Assembly: GCA_001940645.1 (NCBI GenBank)
Contig: MDVS01000109.1
Span: 1-52,165, forward strand
Origin: Candidatus Heimdallarchaeota archaeon LC_3
Lineage (GTDB): Archaea; Asgardarchaeota; Heimdallarchaeia; Hodarchaeales; LC-3
Length of the DNA stretch: 52,165 bases
Direction: 5' to 3'
Within the stretch, counting starts at the first letter, position 1. The number at the start of each line of letters is the position of its first letter. Shown here piece by piece: positions 25,425 through 34,749 of this stretch. The notes below the pieces were generated by a model that searched no databases, was not told the origin of the DNA, and worked only from the letters and a program-made list of their open reading frames with translations. Position numbers and translations under genes: made by a program.

Positions 25425-26102
25425 ATGACTGGAGCAATTGCTTGGATTCGTTTATCAGTTTATTTTGGGGCAAGCATTCTTCTTTTAACTGAAATTTATC
25501 GTCTTCTTCTAATTTTGTTGACAATCCTAATTTTTGCACCTCAAATTACAGCTTTTTTTCAAAATCTTGTCTTATGGGGAATATTAATTGGATTTGGAAT
25601 ATTAACAACTGGGTTCTATAAACTTTTGAAAAGTTACCCACCTTTACTGGATACTGAACAATATCCAACCAAAAAAATTAAATCCATTACCATTTTGGGT
25701 ACCTTTTTATCAATTCTTATAGCAATGTTATTAGTTCTCCCTCCAATAACATATGTATCATCAGATTTTCAATTAATATTTTCAATTTTCACAAGTAGTT
25801 TATGGTTGTTTTATTATGTTAACCTGTGTCTTTGGATAATATTTTATTGGAAACTAATTAAAGAGATTACATTTATTCCAGATGTTATTAAAAATATAAA
25901 AAAAGGAATTCATTTAATATTAGGTATTATAATTTCAGGATTCTGGTTATTAGACTTATTTTCATGGATTCTAATACAAAATTCCATTTTTAATTACGAT
26001 TTCATGAATATTATTTACATCATAATCTTAATACTTTTCTTGCTTAACCAGATATTATTTTTCTTTAGGGTTAGAAAATTTTCCTACATTATTTATGGAT
26101 AA
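25425..26102 (+). CDS. Polytopic membrane protein, unknown
   Basis: 225 aa, about six to seven predicted helices (for example LTEIYRLLLILLTILIFAPQ, WGILIGFGILTTGFY, ILGTFLSILIAMLLVLPPIT, HLILGIIISGFWLLDLFSWI), very few charged residues and no known motif. It is convergent with the GH13 gene and lies 70 bp after the secreted protein, so the two may form a unit. Function cannot be stated. Confidence 0.65.
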   Translation: MTGAIAWIRLSVYFGASILLLTEIYRLLLILLTILIFAPQITAFFQNLVLWGILIGFGILTTGFYKLLKSYPPLLDTEQYPTKKIKSITILGTFLSILIAMLLVLPPITYVSSDFQLIFSIFTSSLWLFYYVNLCLWIIFYWKLIKEITFIPDVIKNIKKGIHLILGIIISGFWLLDLFSWILIQNSIFNYDFMNIIYIIILILFLLNQILFFFRVRKFSYIIYG

Positions 26103-26127
26103 AGGGACTTTTTAATGAAATCAGTGG

Positions 26128-27996
26128 TTATTGTAGCCAACAAATCTGATAGGGATTTAAAGTAATTTCTATAGAATTGTCCGTTTTTAATTTTTCATAT
26201 TCTTTTCCGGACACAAGATCTTTAATAATTAGTTCACCTGAATTTAATAAAGAATTATCTACCTTTACTTTTTTAGGTAAGCTAGATGTATTTACTAGTG
26301 CAATAATTTTATTTTTTTGAGTATATGATGATAACAGAACAGAAACTACACTTTCGTTCAAATTTAAAACTTCAAATTGGCCTTTAAGATCAAAACATTC
26401 TTCCCTTTGACGAATATTAATTAATTTTTTCATTTTTTCAAAAATTTGATGCATTTTTGTTTTTTTATCTGTTAGAGAAGATATGATTTCCTGTTTATTA
26501 AGAATTTGTCTATTTATTGAACGATTTTCGTCCAATTTTCCTTTATAGTTCGGTATTCCCAGTAAACCATTGATATATATTGACGGTACACCCTTTAACA
26601 TTAACCCTAAGCCAAAAATAGCTAGATATCTGTCGATTTGGACTTCAGATGGTAGCTCTGAATTTTCAGGATTAATGAAATTCCAAGGGGTAGAACATAG
26701 TTCATAGATTATCTGTTTTCCTCCTGGTAATTTTGAATAGTTTGGTAGAGCTCCATGTTTTTCTACAAGAATTTTCTGTAATTTTTCTTTTTCGTCTTCT
26801 GGTAACCATTTCCCAATAGGTTTCATTCCCATTCCATCATGTGTTCCTAAAACGCTTATAAACAACCTTCCATTAGCTTCTTTAAGTGAAGGAAGCCATT
26901 TACTATAGTATTTAGCTGTACCTGTAAGAATAGCATGAACAGCTAATGGATAATGAGTAAAAAGATAAATCAAATCCGATTTTTTTACAGATTTGGGTCC
27001 TAAATATTGAAGAGCTTGTTCTTGAGGTTCGTTTACTTCACTAATAAGTACAATATTCTTAGTGGTAACCATGCTAAAAATTTCTGCTAAAAGTTCTATA
27101 ACAACGTGAGTTTCTGGTAAATGTAAGCAATTTGTACCTATTTTTTTCCATAAATAACCAATAGCATCAAGTCTAATCCAACTAGCTCCCTTTGAAATAT
27201 AGGAAAATATGATATTTACTATTTCTAATAACAATTTTGGGTTATTAAAATTTAAATCTACTTGTCTAGTTGCAACTGTTCCATCTTCATTGTTTGGACG
27301 GCTAAAAGTTGTCCAAACCCATCCAGTTTTACTAAATCCTCCCATTTGAGGTCTGTTAAATGTTGCTTTTAGTCTTTTCCCGTCATTTACTAAATAATAT
27401 TGCGTTAAAACGGGTGAAGGTCTTGCACGTGTTATTTTCATTAAATCCTGTTCACTGGGTTTTTTGGCATATTCATAATTTATTACAAAGTCTTTATAGT
27501 CAGAATGACCAGTTAACGATTTTTGGACTATAGGATTGTCAATAGATGCATGATTAAGAACGCAATCAACCATTAATATCTCAAAAGTTTCATTTAACGA
27601 ACTGAATTGCTCCCAAGTTCCGTTTCTTGAATCTATCTCATAATAATTTAGAACAGAAAATCCACGGTCAGTATCCCATTCATAAAATGGTAAAATATGT
27701 AAACCTCTGATAAGATTTTTTAAAAAATTTGAAAAAAAATATTTTATATCTTCTAAAGGATTAATACCCTCTCCTTTGATAGAATCAGCATAGCAGTTTA
27801 GAATTACGTCTTTTCGAGTAAATTTTTCGTAGTTATTAATGTTATCCCTTTCATTTCTAATTCCATCATTAACCACTTCTCCGAATTTATTTAACAATAT
27901 CCCGAGTTCTTTATATGTTTCTTCTGCCCCATCCCCATATAAAAATTTTAATTTTTTCATAATTTCAAGACTAATTTCTTCTGAGATAATAGTCAT
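26128..27996 (-). CDS. GH13 subfamily 18 glycoside phosphorylase
   Basis: 622-aa enzyme of the sucrose phosphorylase/glucosylglycerate phosphorylase group. It would cleave an alpha-glucoside with phosphate to glucose 1-phosphate. GH13 regions are seen: LMVDCVLNHASIDNP (region I), GASWIRLDAIGYLWKK (region II, nucleophile Asp), VLISEVNEPQ (region III, acid/base Glu) and SVLGTHDGMGMKP (region IV). The THDGxG form is diagnostic for GH13_18 phosphorylases. ILPFYEWDTDRGFSVLNYYE is also typical of the subgroup. The similarity of size (over 600 aa) and neighbours to E. coli ycjM, next to a sugar ABC importer, suggests glucosylglycerate. This is inference; sucrose or related glucosides are possible. 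Confidence 0.87.
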   Translation of the reverse strand: MTIISEEISLEIMKKLKFLYGDGAEETYKELGILLNKFGEVVNDGIRNERDNINNYEKFTRKDVILNCYADSIKGEGINPLEDIKYFFSNFLKNLIRGLHILPFYEWDTDRGFSVLNYYEIDSRNGTWEQFSSLNETFEILMVDCVLNHASIDNPIVQKSLTGHSDYKDFVINYEYAKKPSEQDLMKITRARPSPVLTQYYLVNDGKRLKATFNRPQMGGFSKTGWVWTTFSRPNNEDGTVATRQVDLNFNNPKLLLEIVNIIFSYISKGASWIRLDAIGYLWKKIGTNCLHLPETHVVIELLAEIFSMVTTKNIVLISEVNEPQEQALQYLGPKSVKKSDLIYLFTHYPLAVHAILTGTAKYYSKWLPSLKEANGRLFISVLGTHDGMGMKPIGKWLPEDEKEKLQKILVEKHGALPNYSKLPGGKQIIYELCSTPWNFINPENSELPSEVQIDRYLAIFGLGLMLKGVPSIYINGLLGIPNYKGKLDENRSINRQILNKQEIISSLTDKKTKMHQIFEKMKKLINIRQREECFDLKGQFEVLNLNESVVSVLLSSYTQKNKIIALVNTSSLPKKVKVDNSLLNSGELIIKDLVSGKEYEKLKTDNSIEITLNPYQICWLQ

Positions 27997-28020
27997 ATGT
28001 GTTTAAATCCTATTTAGTTT

Positions 28021-28029
28021 TATTTATAA
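28021..28029 (-). promoter_or_regulatory. TATA box of the GH13 gene
   Basis: On the minus strand TTATAAATA sits 25-33 nt before the ATG at 27996. No ribosome-binding site precedes that ATG, which fits a leaderless archaeal transcript. Confidence 0.5.
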
Positions 28030-28132
28030 TTAAAATTAGATATTTTATAAAGATTTTACCTTATTTTTTGTAAATTTTTTCCCAGAAGAATAGTTAAAAA
28101 ATTTATTGACATCGAAAATTTCTTAGTATATT

Positions 28133-29239
28133 ATGCATATTTGCTTTATTGAAGATACAAAACTACATGGTGGTACTCAGTTATGGGTTCAAGATGCTGT
28201 AAAGTATTTTCTAAAGAAAAATTGGGAAATAACAATTATCACACCTGAAAATGGATGGTTAGCAGAAGAGTGTAAAAAAGAACAGCTTCCAATCAATATT
28301 AAAACTTATGATTATTACTCTATAACAACAGAAACTGAAAATTTTGTTGATTTATGGTCTCAAGCACTATCAAAGTGTGAAATTGCAATTTGTACAGTAC
28401 ATCCTCCTCGGGAAGGATTCCATTGTACAACTTTTTCTACTGAATGTATTATCAAGTCGAATCTTGAAGTGATGCTAATCACTAAAACAGGTACTATCGT
28501 ACCTAATTATTTAAGGGAATTTTATGCTCCAAGTGCTTTAAAAAAATCTAAAATTATTACAATTTCAAAAACAATTTTTCAATACCTCATTGAAGAGTAT
28601 AAATTACCCGAAAATCAAATCAAAAATATTTATCAGGGTATTGATTTAAATTATTTCAAAATCAATGTAAATGAAAATCTTGTTACTAATGAAAATCATA
28701 CTCCAATTTTAGGATGTATTGGTTATTTAGAATATAGAAAAGGCCAAAAATATCTTTTAGAAGCATTATCTAAACTTAAAGAAAGATTTCCAAAAATTTT
28801 TCTTTTTATTGTGGGAGATGGTCCAGATAAAGAGCTTTTAACGAAAAAAATCAAAGAATTACATTTAGAAAACTCAGTAGCATTAATACCTTTTACTAGA
28901 GACCCTGTTAAGATATTAAAGAGACTTTCTATTTTAATTCTACCTAGTATTGTAAAAGAAGGATTACCAAACGTTATTTTAGAAGCATTTGCATTGAAAA
29001 TTCCTGTTATAGCCTCAAATATTGGTGGAATATCTGAAGTGGTTAAAAATGGCAAAACTGGTTATATTATTCCACCGAAAGACGTTGATAAATTAGTAGA
29101 AGCAGTTCAAAAGCTTTGGGAAGATAAAAAAACTTATAATTTAATGAAGGTAAATGCTCAAAATCTAGTTACTAATCAACATAATAGAAAGAGACAACTG
29201 GAAAAATTTGAGAAATATTTCAAAAGTTTAATCAAATAA
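28133..29239 (+). CDS. GT4 glycosyltransferase
   Basis: 368-aa GT-B fold retaining glycosyltransferase. The N-domain acceptor loop is KLHGGTQLWVQDAVKYFLKK. The C-domain has GCIGYLEYRKGQKYLLEALS, the strand FLFIVGDGPDKELL, and the donor-binding E-x7-E segment KEGLPNVILEAFALKIPVIA. These are GT4 hallmarks with a nucleotide-sugar donor. It begins with an ATG without a ribosome-binding site and has an AT-rich promoter shared with the divergent GH13 gene. The acceptor is unknown; adjacency suggests surface glycan or glucoside metabolism. Confidence 0.88.
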   Translation: MHICFIEDTKLHGGTQLWVQDAVKYFLKKNWEITIITPENGWLAEECKKEQLPINIKTYDYYSITTETENFVDLWSQALSKCEIAICTVHPPREGFHCTTFSTECIIKSNLEVMLITKTGTIVPNYLREFYAPSALKKSKIITISKTIFQYLIEEYKLPENQIKNIYQGIDLNYFKINVNENLVTNENHTPILGCIGYLEYRKGQKYLLEALSKLKERFPKIFLFIVGDGPDKELLTKKIKELHLENSVALIPFTRDPVKILKRLSILILPSIVKEGLPNVILEAFALKIPVIASNIGGISEVVKNGKTGYIIPPKDVDKLVEAVQKLWEDKKTYNLMKVNAQNLVTNQHNRKRQLEKFEKYFKSLIK

Positions 29240-29250
29240 AAAAGCATTTT

Positions 29251-30606
29251 TTATATTTTCAGCACTAACGGCTTAAGATACTCTCCCAATGCGGTAATTG
29301 AAAATTTTTGCTTCCCTATTTGATAATTCTTATTTATAATTTTTTCTCTTTCTTCCTTGTTTAGGAGCATTTTAATTGTTTCTTGTGCAGCAGATTTGAT
29401 TTTCTCATTTGATATTGTTGCTAAGCCAAGTTTTTTTGTCTGTTTATATTCGGATCCTAAGGAAATTGTTTGAAAACCCATGGGTCCAATATCTTCTTTG
29501 TAAACCTCATATTCAAAAAGAACAATGGGTAATCTAGCCTTAACTGCTTCTAAAAATTGATTTCCCCAACCTTCTTGCAAACTCGGATATGAAATAATAT
29601 CTGCTTGAGTATATGAATCCCATAAACTATAGATCTTTGATTCATTATCGTTTTCAGAGCGTTGGTGAGCAAAGAATTCGTTACAAAACAGATACTTAAC
29701 GTTTAGTTCTTTACATTTAATTTCTAGCCTTGTTTTATATTCAAAATCTTCTATCAGATTTGGCATAATTAAAATAATTTCGTTATTCTTTTTGAACTCT
29801 CTTCCATCATATAAAGGACTGGTTGTTAATTTTTCTTTGTTTTCAATTTTATTTAATTCAGCAATTAGATCAATAATTAATTCTATACCTTTTCTTTCAA
29901 CAATTCTTGTAGCTTGAAGCATAATTATGTCGTTTTTATTAATATTTAGAGGTTTTCTTAAATCTGCATTAAATGAATCCTTTTTCCAATCTGGATCTTC
30001 AAAATAAAATACGTTAGGAACGTAAGTTGAATCATATCCATTTCTCTCCTTCAGATTTTTTTTTGCTGAAGAATTGATCACAACTTGTTGAAAATTTTCA
30101 AAATTTGGAGGGAAGTATTTTTCGAGATATTTCTTTATTAATTGGCAGCTTGGTTTGTAAATTGTTCTTTCCCAAAAAAAATCGTGGTTATGATTAATTG
30201 TTGAAATTTTTTTTTCAGATATTACTTCAGCTAAAGCAATTGATGCAGGGAGATTTAAGGGATAACAGAAGATGTTATTTGGAATAAAACAATTTATTTC
30301 ATTTTCTTGAATAAATTTTTTTAATTTGATTTTAATTAGATCTTTCTCTGATTGAATTTCTAATTCTAGAATTTCTTCTTGTTCTTCATCAAGAGATCTA
30401 GAAAAAGCTTTTTCTTTAATTTGTACAGCAGGTGGATAACTTAATGATAACTCTGGTATCTCACAACCATCACTTCGTCCAAGAGTCCCTGCTAGATAAA
30501 TTACTTTATGATTAAATTGTGATTCCAGCACTTTTCGCCATTTATCCATTTCTAATGAAACACCATCTAATTCACCAACACGAAAATGAACCATAGCAAT
30601 ATTCAT
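29251..30606 (-). CDS. GT4-like glycosyltransferase
   Basis: About 451-aa GT-B glycosyltransferase. It opens MNIAMVHFRVGELDGVSLEM (glycine loop), with an acceptor-side INHNHDFFWERTIYKP block. The C-domain has NDIIMLQATRIVERKGIELI and YPSLQEGWGNQFLEAVKARL (E-x7-E donor motif). The HNHDFFWER block recalls GT4 enzymes that act on small glycosides such as mannosylglucosylglycerate synthases, but this link is weak. GTG 30612 is possible; ATG 30606 is preceded by GAGTGA. It converges with the other GT4 gene, leaving 11 bp. Confidence 0.82.
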   Translation of the reverse strand: MNIAMVHFRVGELDGVSLEMDKWRKVLESQFNHKVIYLAGTLGRSDGCEIPELSLSYPPAVQIKEKAFSRSLDEEQEEILELEIQSEKDLIKIKLKKFIQENEINCFIPNNIFCYPLNLPASIALAEVISEKKISTINHNHDFFWERTIYKPSCQLIKKYLEKYFPPNFENFQQVVINSSAKKNLKERNGYDSTYVPNVFYFEDPDWKKDSFNADLRKPLNINKNDIIMLQATRIVERKGIELIIDLIAELNKIENKEKLTTSPLYDGREFKKNNEIILIMPNLIEDFEYKTRLEIKCKELNVKYLFCNEFFAHQRSENDNESKIYSLWDSYTQADIISYPSLQEGWGNQFLEAVKARLPIVLFEYEVYKEDIGPMGFQTISLGSEYKQTKKLGLATISNEKIKSAAQETIKMLLNKEEREKIINKNYQIGKQKFSITALGEYLKPLVLKI

Positions 30607-30971
30607 AGTCACTCATAATCCTAAAATTAAAAATATGTTTATTATCTAATATTTTGTGAATACTATAAATTTTCATTATTTTTTTTTTTACTTTTCATAA
30701 ACTTGTTGTTTTTTATTTATAATTCATTTCAAAGGTTGAAGTGAGTAAAAACTCACTAATTTACTTTTAATAATTTACAATAAAATATTCTTGGTTTAAA
30801 GTTTGATTGCCTACCATATCACGAATGAGTTGTAGGATGTAAAATGTATATTATCTTTTAATTTTCTAGTTAAAAAATTAGTAAAAATCCTTATAAGATC
30901 AAATATTTATGAATTGTTTTATCCTTAAGTCACGATTAGACTTTAGGGACATAGTATTTTGGTGAAAAAAT
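30607..30971. other. Divergent intergenic region before sugar ABC operon
   Basis: No coding sequence seen. It should hold the promoters of the minus-strand GT4 gene and of the strongly expressed-looking binding protein at 30972, whose ATG has a GGTGA ribosome-binding site (30961-30965) 6 nt upstream. A CTTATAAGAT stretch (30890-30899) is a TATA candidate. Confidence 0.4.
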
Positions 30972-32504
30972 ATGAAAAATCTAAGAGTACTTTTTGCTCT
31001 AACACTCGGAGCAATAATGTTTGCCTCGATGGGTTTATCTTCAAGTGTGGTTGGAGCTCCAACTCAATCAACATTTGAAGTCGTAATGCCTTGGGGTCTT
31101 GATCACCCTCGTGGTCAAATAATTCAATCGATGATTGAAAATCACTCTACCATTGGAAGTAAATATACATTTACTTACACTCAAGTTGGTGGAGGTCCTA
31201 GTGATCGTGCTTCTCTTGTTGGACGATTTTTAGCAGGTGATTACCCAAATCTCATTATTGTGACACAGGATTGGTATACAGAATGGGCACAATTTGGTAT
31301 TTGGCATGACTTTTCGACAGAAATTAATGCTTGGTCAGGAGATCAAGCTGGTTGGCGCACAGATATTCCTGCTGGTTGGTGGTCAATACTAGATCAAGAT
31401 AAAGGTGACGGAACTGGTACCGGAATTTCAGCTTTGCCTTTCTATGGTCAATCCATACTTCCATATGTTAATTTAAACGATCTTGAAACTGCTAATGTTG
31501 AATTATCAGATCTTGATACCTTAGTTGGTTTTATGGAAGCCGCTGATAAGCTTGATGATGCTGAATTAACTCCTTTTGCTCAAGTAGGCTTATTACAGAG
31601 CGATATTGCTTATATGAACTATATGTTCGCCTCTACAGATAATTTTGTTAATTCTTCAACTGATCCTGCAACTGTATTCAGCTGGGATACTGCTAATAAA
31701 TATGGAGTAAATGGATCATTATCTGTTGAAGGATTTGCAGCTTACTTGAAACTTAAAGGTGAAGGATGGGTTCCAGAAACCGTTGATACAGACGGAGGCG
31801 GTGAAGTTAACGGTATTTTTGGAGCTGGTGCTGCTAGTATGGTATTAGTAGGTCCATGGGGTACAGGTATATTCACTGATGCTGGCTTAGGTGCTACTGA
31901 TTTCACAGCTATTCCAATGCCCAAAACTTCTGATGGTGTACGTTCAACAATCACTGGTGGTGGTATTTCTTTTGTACCAACTGGTGTTCAGTCTGCTGCC
32001 CTCGAAGCTGATGCTGTTGCTCTTGCTGAATGGTTGCTTGATGATGAGAACCAGATGAAAACAGTTGAGAATTGGCTTGATGAATCTTGGAGAATCCCAG
32101 TTCGACAAAGTCTCAAAACAAATGCTTGGTTTACCGATTCAGCTCATCTAGAACGATCGAATTTCGTAACCCACATTGAAAGTCAAGTATACGCGTTCGC
32201 ATGGGGTAGACAACACCCACAATGGATTTCAACTCACGAAGATATAATGATGCCAGGATATAGAAATGCACTCCTAGATGTTGAATGGAATAAGGGTTAT
32301 TCTGATGATTGGTATACAGATAAGGCTCAAGCTGCTCTTGATCAAATGGCCGCAGACATTCAATGTTTCAAACTTGGTGGACCCTGTGTTGATGTGGAAG
32401 CTCCTTCAACTGGTGGAGCTCCAGGATTCGAATTAGCTGTAACGAGTTTTACAATCGTACTATTCGGAGTCATGGTATTACTTAGGCGTAAAAAACGAAC
32501 ATGA
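30972..32504 (+). CDS. Sugar ABC transporter substrate-binding protein with PGF-CTERM-like anchor
   Basis: 510-aa extracellular solute-binding protein of the sugar family 1 type. A Sec signal (VLFALTLGAIMFASMGLSSS) is followed directly by the mature domain with no lipobox Cys. Binding-protein features include YPNLIIVTQDWYTEWAQFG and AGAASMVLVGPWGTGIF. The C-terminus has GGAPGFELAVTSFTIVLFGV then a short helix and RRKKRT, a PGF-CTERM-like tail for archaeosortase processing. The coding GC is visibly higher than in the neighbours, as expected for high expression. It leads the MalEFGK-type set; a T-run terminator follows, which would make it more abundant than the permeases. Confidence 0.92.
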   Translation: MKNLRVLFALTLGAIMFASMGLSSSVVGAPTQSTFEVVMPWGLDHPRGQIIQSMIENHSTIGSKYTFTYTQVGGGPSDRASLVGRFLAGDYPNLIIVTQDWYTEWAQFGIWHDFSTEINAWSGDQAGWRTDIPAGWWSILDQDKGDGTGTGISALPFYGQSILPYVNLNDLETANVELSDLDTLVGFMEAADKLDDAELTPFAQVGLLQSDIAYMNYMFASTDNFVNSSTDPATVFSWDTANKYGVNGSLSVEGFAAYLKLKGEGWVPETVDTDGGGEVNGIFGAGAASMVLVGPWGTGIFTDAGLGATDFTAIPMPKTSDGVRSTITGGGISFVPTGVQSAALEADAVALAEWLLDDENQMKTVENWLDESWRIPVRQSLKTNAWFTDSAHLERSNFVTHIESQVYAFAWGRQHPQWISTHEDIMMPGYRNALLDVEWNKGYSDDWYTDKAQAALDQMAADIQCFKLGGPCVDVEAPSTGGAPGFELAVTSFTIVLFGVMVLLRRKKRT

Positions 32505-32545
32505 TTTTTTACACTAATTAATTTATTTCTTTTCTAAAATTTTTC

Positions 32546-32556
32546 TTTTTTTTTTT
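32546..32556 (+). terminator. T-run after binding-protein gene
   Basis: An 11-T run within a longer T-rich stretch (about 32513-32560) begins right after the binding-protein stop. Archaeal RNA polymerase terminates on such runs. It lies before a 260-bp gap with its own TATA candidate, so permease transcription may start anew. Confidence 0.4.
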
Positions 32557-32636
32557 CTATTCAGTTCATTGATTTTTTGCGTTTTTTAGTTTATTTATCT
32601 AAATTAGGGGATAAAATGTAAACCAATATTAATTTT

Positions 32637-32648
32637 TTTATATAAATA
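32637..32648 (+). promoter_or_regulatory. TATA candidate for sugar permease operon
   Basis: TTTATATAAATA lies in the 32505-32818 gap, which contains no gene. Transcription would begin around 32670, just before the palindrome at 32679-32700, giving a leader of about 150 nt to the ATG at 32819. Confidence 0.35.
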
Positions 32649-32678
32649 GAAAGTTACTATGAAATTAAATCTGGAATA

Positions 32679-32700
32679 TTACCTATTTTTCTCTAGGTAA
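32679..32700. promoter_or_regulatory. Inverted repeat TTACCTA-n8-TAGGTAA
   Basis: Perfect 7-bp arms with an 8-bp spacer lie just downstream of the TATA candidate for the sugar permease operon, a repressor-like position. The same TTACCTA/TAGGTAA half-sites recur at 41795-41821. It may be the operator of a sugar regulator; none is encoded nearby. Confidence 0.4.
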
Positions 32701-32818
32701 ATTTATAAAAAAAATTATCAAAAATATTTACATATAATTCAATAAAAATTAGTTTTCTAACTCTGAGAATTATGACTTAATTACCAAATAACATATTAAT
32801 CGTTAAAGGGTAGAAATT

Positions 32819-34744
32819 ATGGTGAATAAGGATAGTACGCAATCTATTACGAGAATGATAACATTTCTTAACGGAATTATACCTCTTAGCTTAGTAATTC
32901 TTTCCTTTTTTATTGGTTTTACTTTTCCTTTAGGATATTTAATTTATGGTTGGGTGGAAATATTAGGTCTTTCAACATTTGTATCTGTTGTTCCAGATGT
33001 AGCTCATTGGTTTCTTTTCGGAATTTCATTAGTTGGTGCACAAGAAACTGCTCACATAACAATAACTAGTTTAATATTAATTGGAAGCTTATTGACATTA
33101 TTTGGTTTTATTAGAAGTTTTCAGAATAATCTAAATGGTGAAATTAAAGGTAGGACTCTCTGGTTAATTGGCGGTGTTCTTACATTTCCTTTAGGCTTAC
33201 TTGCTCTTTATTCTTATCGTAAAACACGAAGAAAAGATCAGGATATGAATATTAGAGAACGTTTTGTTGGGGAATTACGTAAAAATAAGCTTCCTTACCT
33301 ATTAATTATTCCTGCATTAATTTTTATGGTATTCACCTATATTATACCCATTCTACGCGGTTTCTACATAACATTTTTTGGATATCCTGACATATCCCAA
33401 TTTCTAAAACCCGTTGATTATACTCAGGATCCTCTTCTTTGGACTCTGCATGCGGTTTTAGGAAGCCTTCAAAACAGTGACCCTGTATTTATTGGATTAG
33501 ATAACTATTTAGAACTTTTTTCAATAACTAACCGTTCTACATCGTTTCAAAATGCTTTAAACAATAACATTTACTTTGTTATTCTATTTGTACCTGGAGT
33601 TATTATTGTTTCCCTAGCTCTTGCTGTTTTATTAAATAATAAATTATTAAAGGGCGGAAATAGCTATACAACAATTTTCTATCTACCTGTTATAACTTCT
33701 GTTTTAGTTGTTTCAGTTGTCTGGTTAAGAGTCGTTTTTCCAGTTGAAGGTCTTCTAACTATGATATTTACCTCTTTGGCACCAATTCATGACGGATTCT
33801 TTTTCATCATGAATATTTTCACTCTGGGAATTATTCCTGCTAATACAATAAGCGGAAATATTAATTGGTTAGCTGATGATAAGATGATAGAATCAGTAGC
33901 TCTGATGAGCATATGGAGAAGTGTTGGTTTTGATGTCTTAATATTATTGGCCGGTTTAAAATCTATTCCATCATCATTATATGAAGCAGCTGATATCGAT
34001 GGTCATGGTGGTTGGTCCAAATTTAGAAATATTACCCTACCTAATCTTAAAGGACCATTAGGGGTTGTAATTATTCTTGAACTGATAAATGGTTGGCAAA
34101 TATTTCAAGAGTTTTATGGTCTGAATTTAGCTCAATATGGCGGTGAACAAAGTTTAGCTATCTATTTAGTTGCAAATTTTGCTCGTCCGTCCGTAATGAC
34201 ATTTGCATCAACAGTTGGATATTTCATATTTGGAATGACAGCTTTTATTGGGTTATTAGGACGTATGGATATAAAAAATAGTTTGAAAGGTTTTTCATTA
34301 TTTTCACTGCTTGCAATACTGTTTTCAATCCCCTCAAATCGTACAAATGTAATACCAAAATCTTTGGGGTTTACGGTACAATGGATTACTTTTGATGTTC
34401 TCTTTCTGGTCTTGTCTTTTGCTAGTTTAGCATATTACATCATTTACTCCCTTCTGAAATATAAAGAGCTTGAAAATGATCGTAGAGATCTTAAAATTAC
34501 TGGGTATTTTACTTTGATTGTTGTTCCCTTTTACATGCTTAATGGATATAATGTTATAACAGGAGGAAATGCAGGGTCTACAGATTTCAATTTATTCAAT
34601 TTAACAATTGATTCATTCTACCTAGGTCTTATCTTTCTTGTTATAGCGCTTTTAATGATTTTATCTTATTACATAACCCCATATCTTAAAAAATATCAAA
34701 TTACATCTTTTCTATTTCCAGTTGAAGATGTAGAAGGAGTTTGA
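32819..34744 (+). CDS. Sugar ABC permease, MalF-like, enlarged
   Basis: 641 aa, about twice a usual permease. It has an N-terminal extra membrane module (PLSLVILSFFIGFTFPLGYL and later LIGGVLTFPLGLLALYSY), then the MalF-type core from about residue 155. The core carries the EAA loop YEAADIDGHGGWSKFRNITL that docks the ATPase. About five more helices follow the core (from LKGFSLFSLLAILFSIPSNR onward). The stop overlaps the next frame, so the two permeases are translationally coupled. It works with the binding protein at 30972 and the ATPase at 37120. Confidence 0.88.
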   Translation: MVNKDSTQSITRMITFLNGIIPLSLVILSFFIGFTFPLGYLIYGWVEILGLSTFVSVVPDVAHWFLFGISLVGAQETAHITITSLILIGSLLTLFGFIRSFQNNLNGEIKGRTLWLIGGVLTFPLGLLALYSYRKTRRKDQDMNIRERFVGELRKNKLPYLLIIPALIFMVFTYIIPILRGFYITFFGYPDISQFLKPVDYTQDPLLWTLHAVLGSLQNSDPVFIGLDNYLELFSITNRSTSFQNALNNNIYFVILFVPGVIIVSLALAVLLNNKLLKGGNSYTTIFYLPVITSVLVVSVVWLRVVFPVEGLLTMIFTSLAPIHDGFFFIMNIFTLGIIPANTISGNINWLADDKMIESVALMSIWRSVGFDVLILLAGLKSIPSSLYEAADIDGHGGWSKFRNITLPNLKGPLGVVIILELINGWQIFQEFYGLNLAQYGGEQSLAIYLVANFARPSVMTFASTVGYFIFGMTAFIGLLGRMDIKNSLKGFSLFSLLAILFSIPSNRTNVIPKSLGFTVQWITFDVLFLVLSFASLAYYIIYSLLKYKELENDRRDLKITGYFTLIVVPFYMLNGYNVITGGNAGSTDFNLFNLTIDSFYLGLIFLVIALLMILSYYITPYLKKYQITSFLFPVEDVEGV

Positions 34745-34749
34745 GTCTA

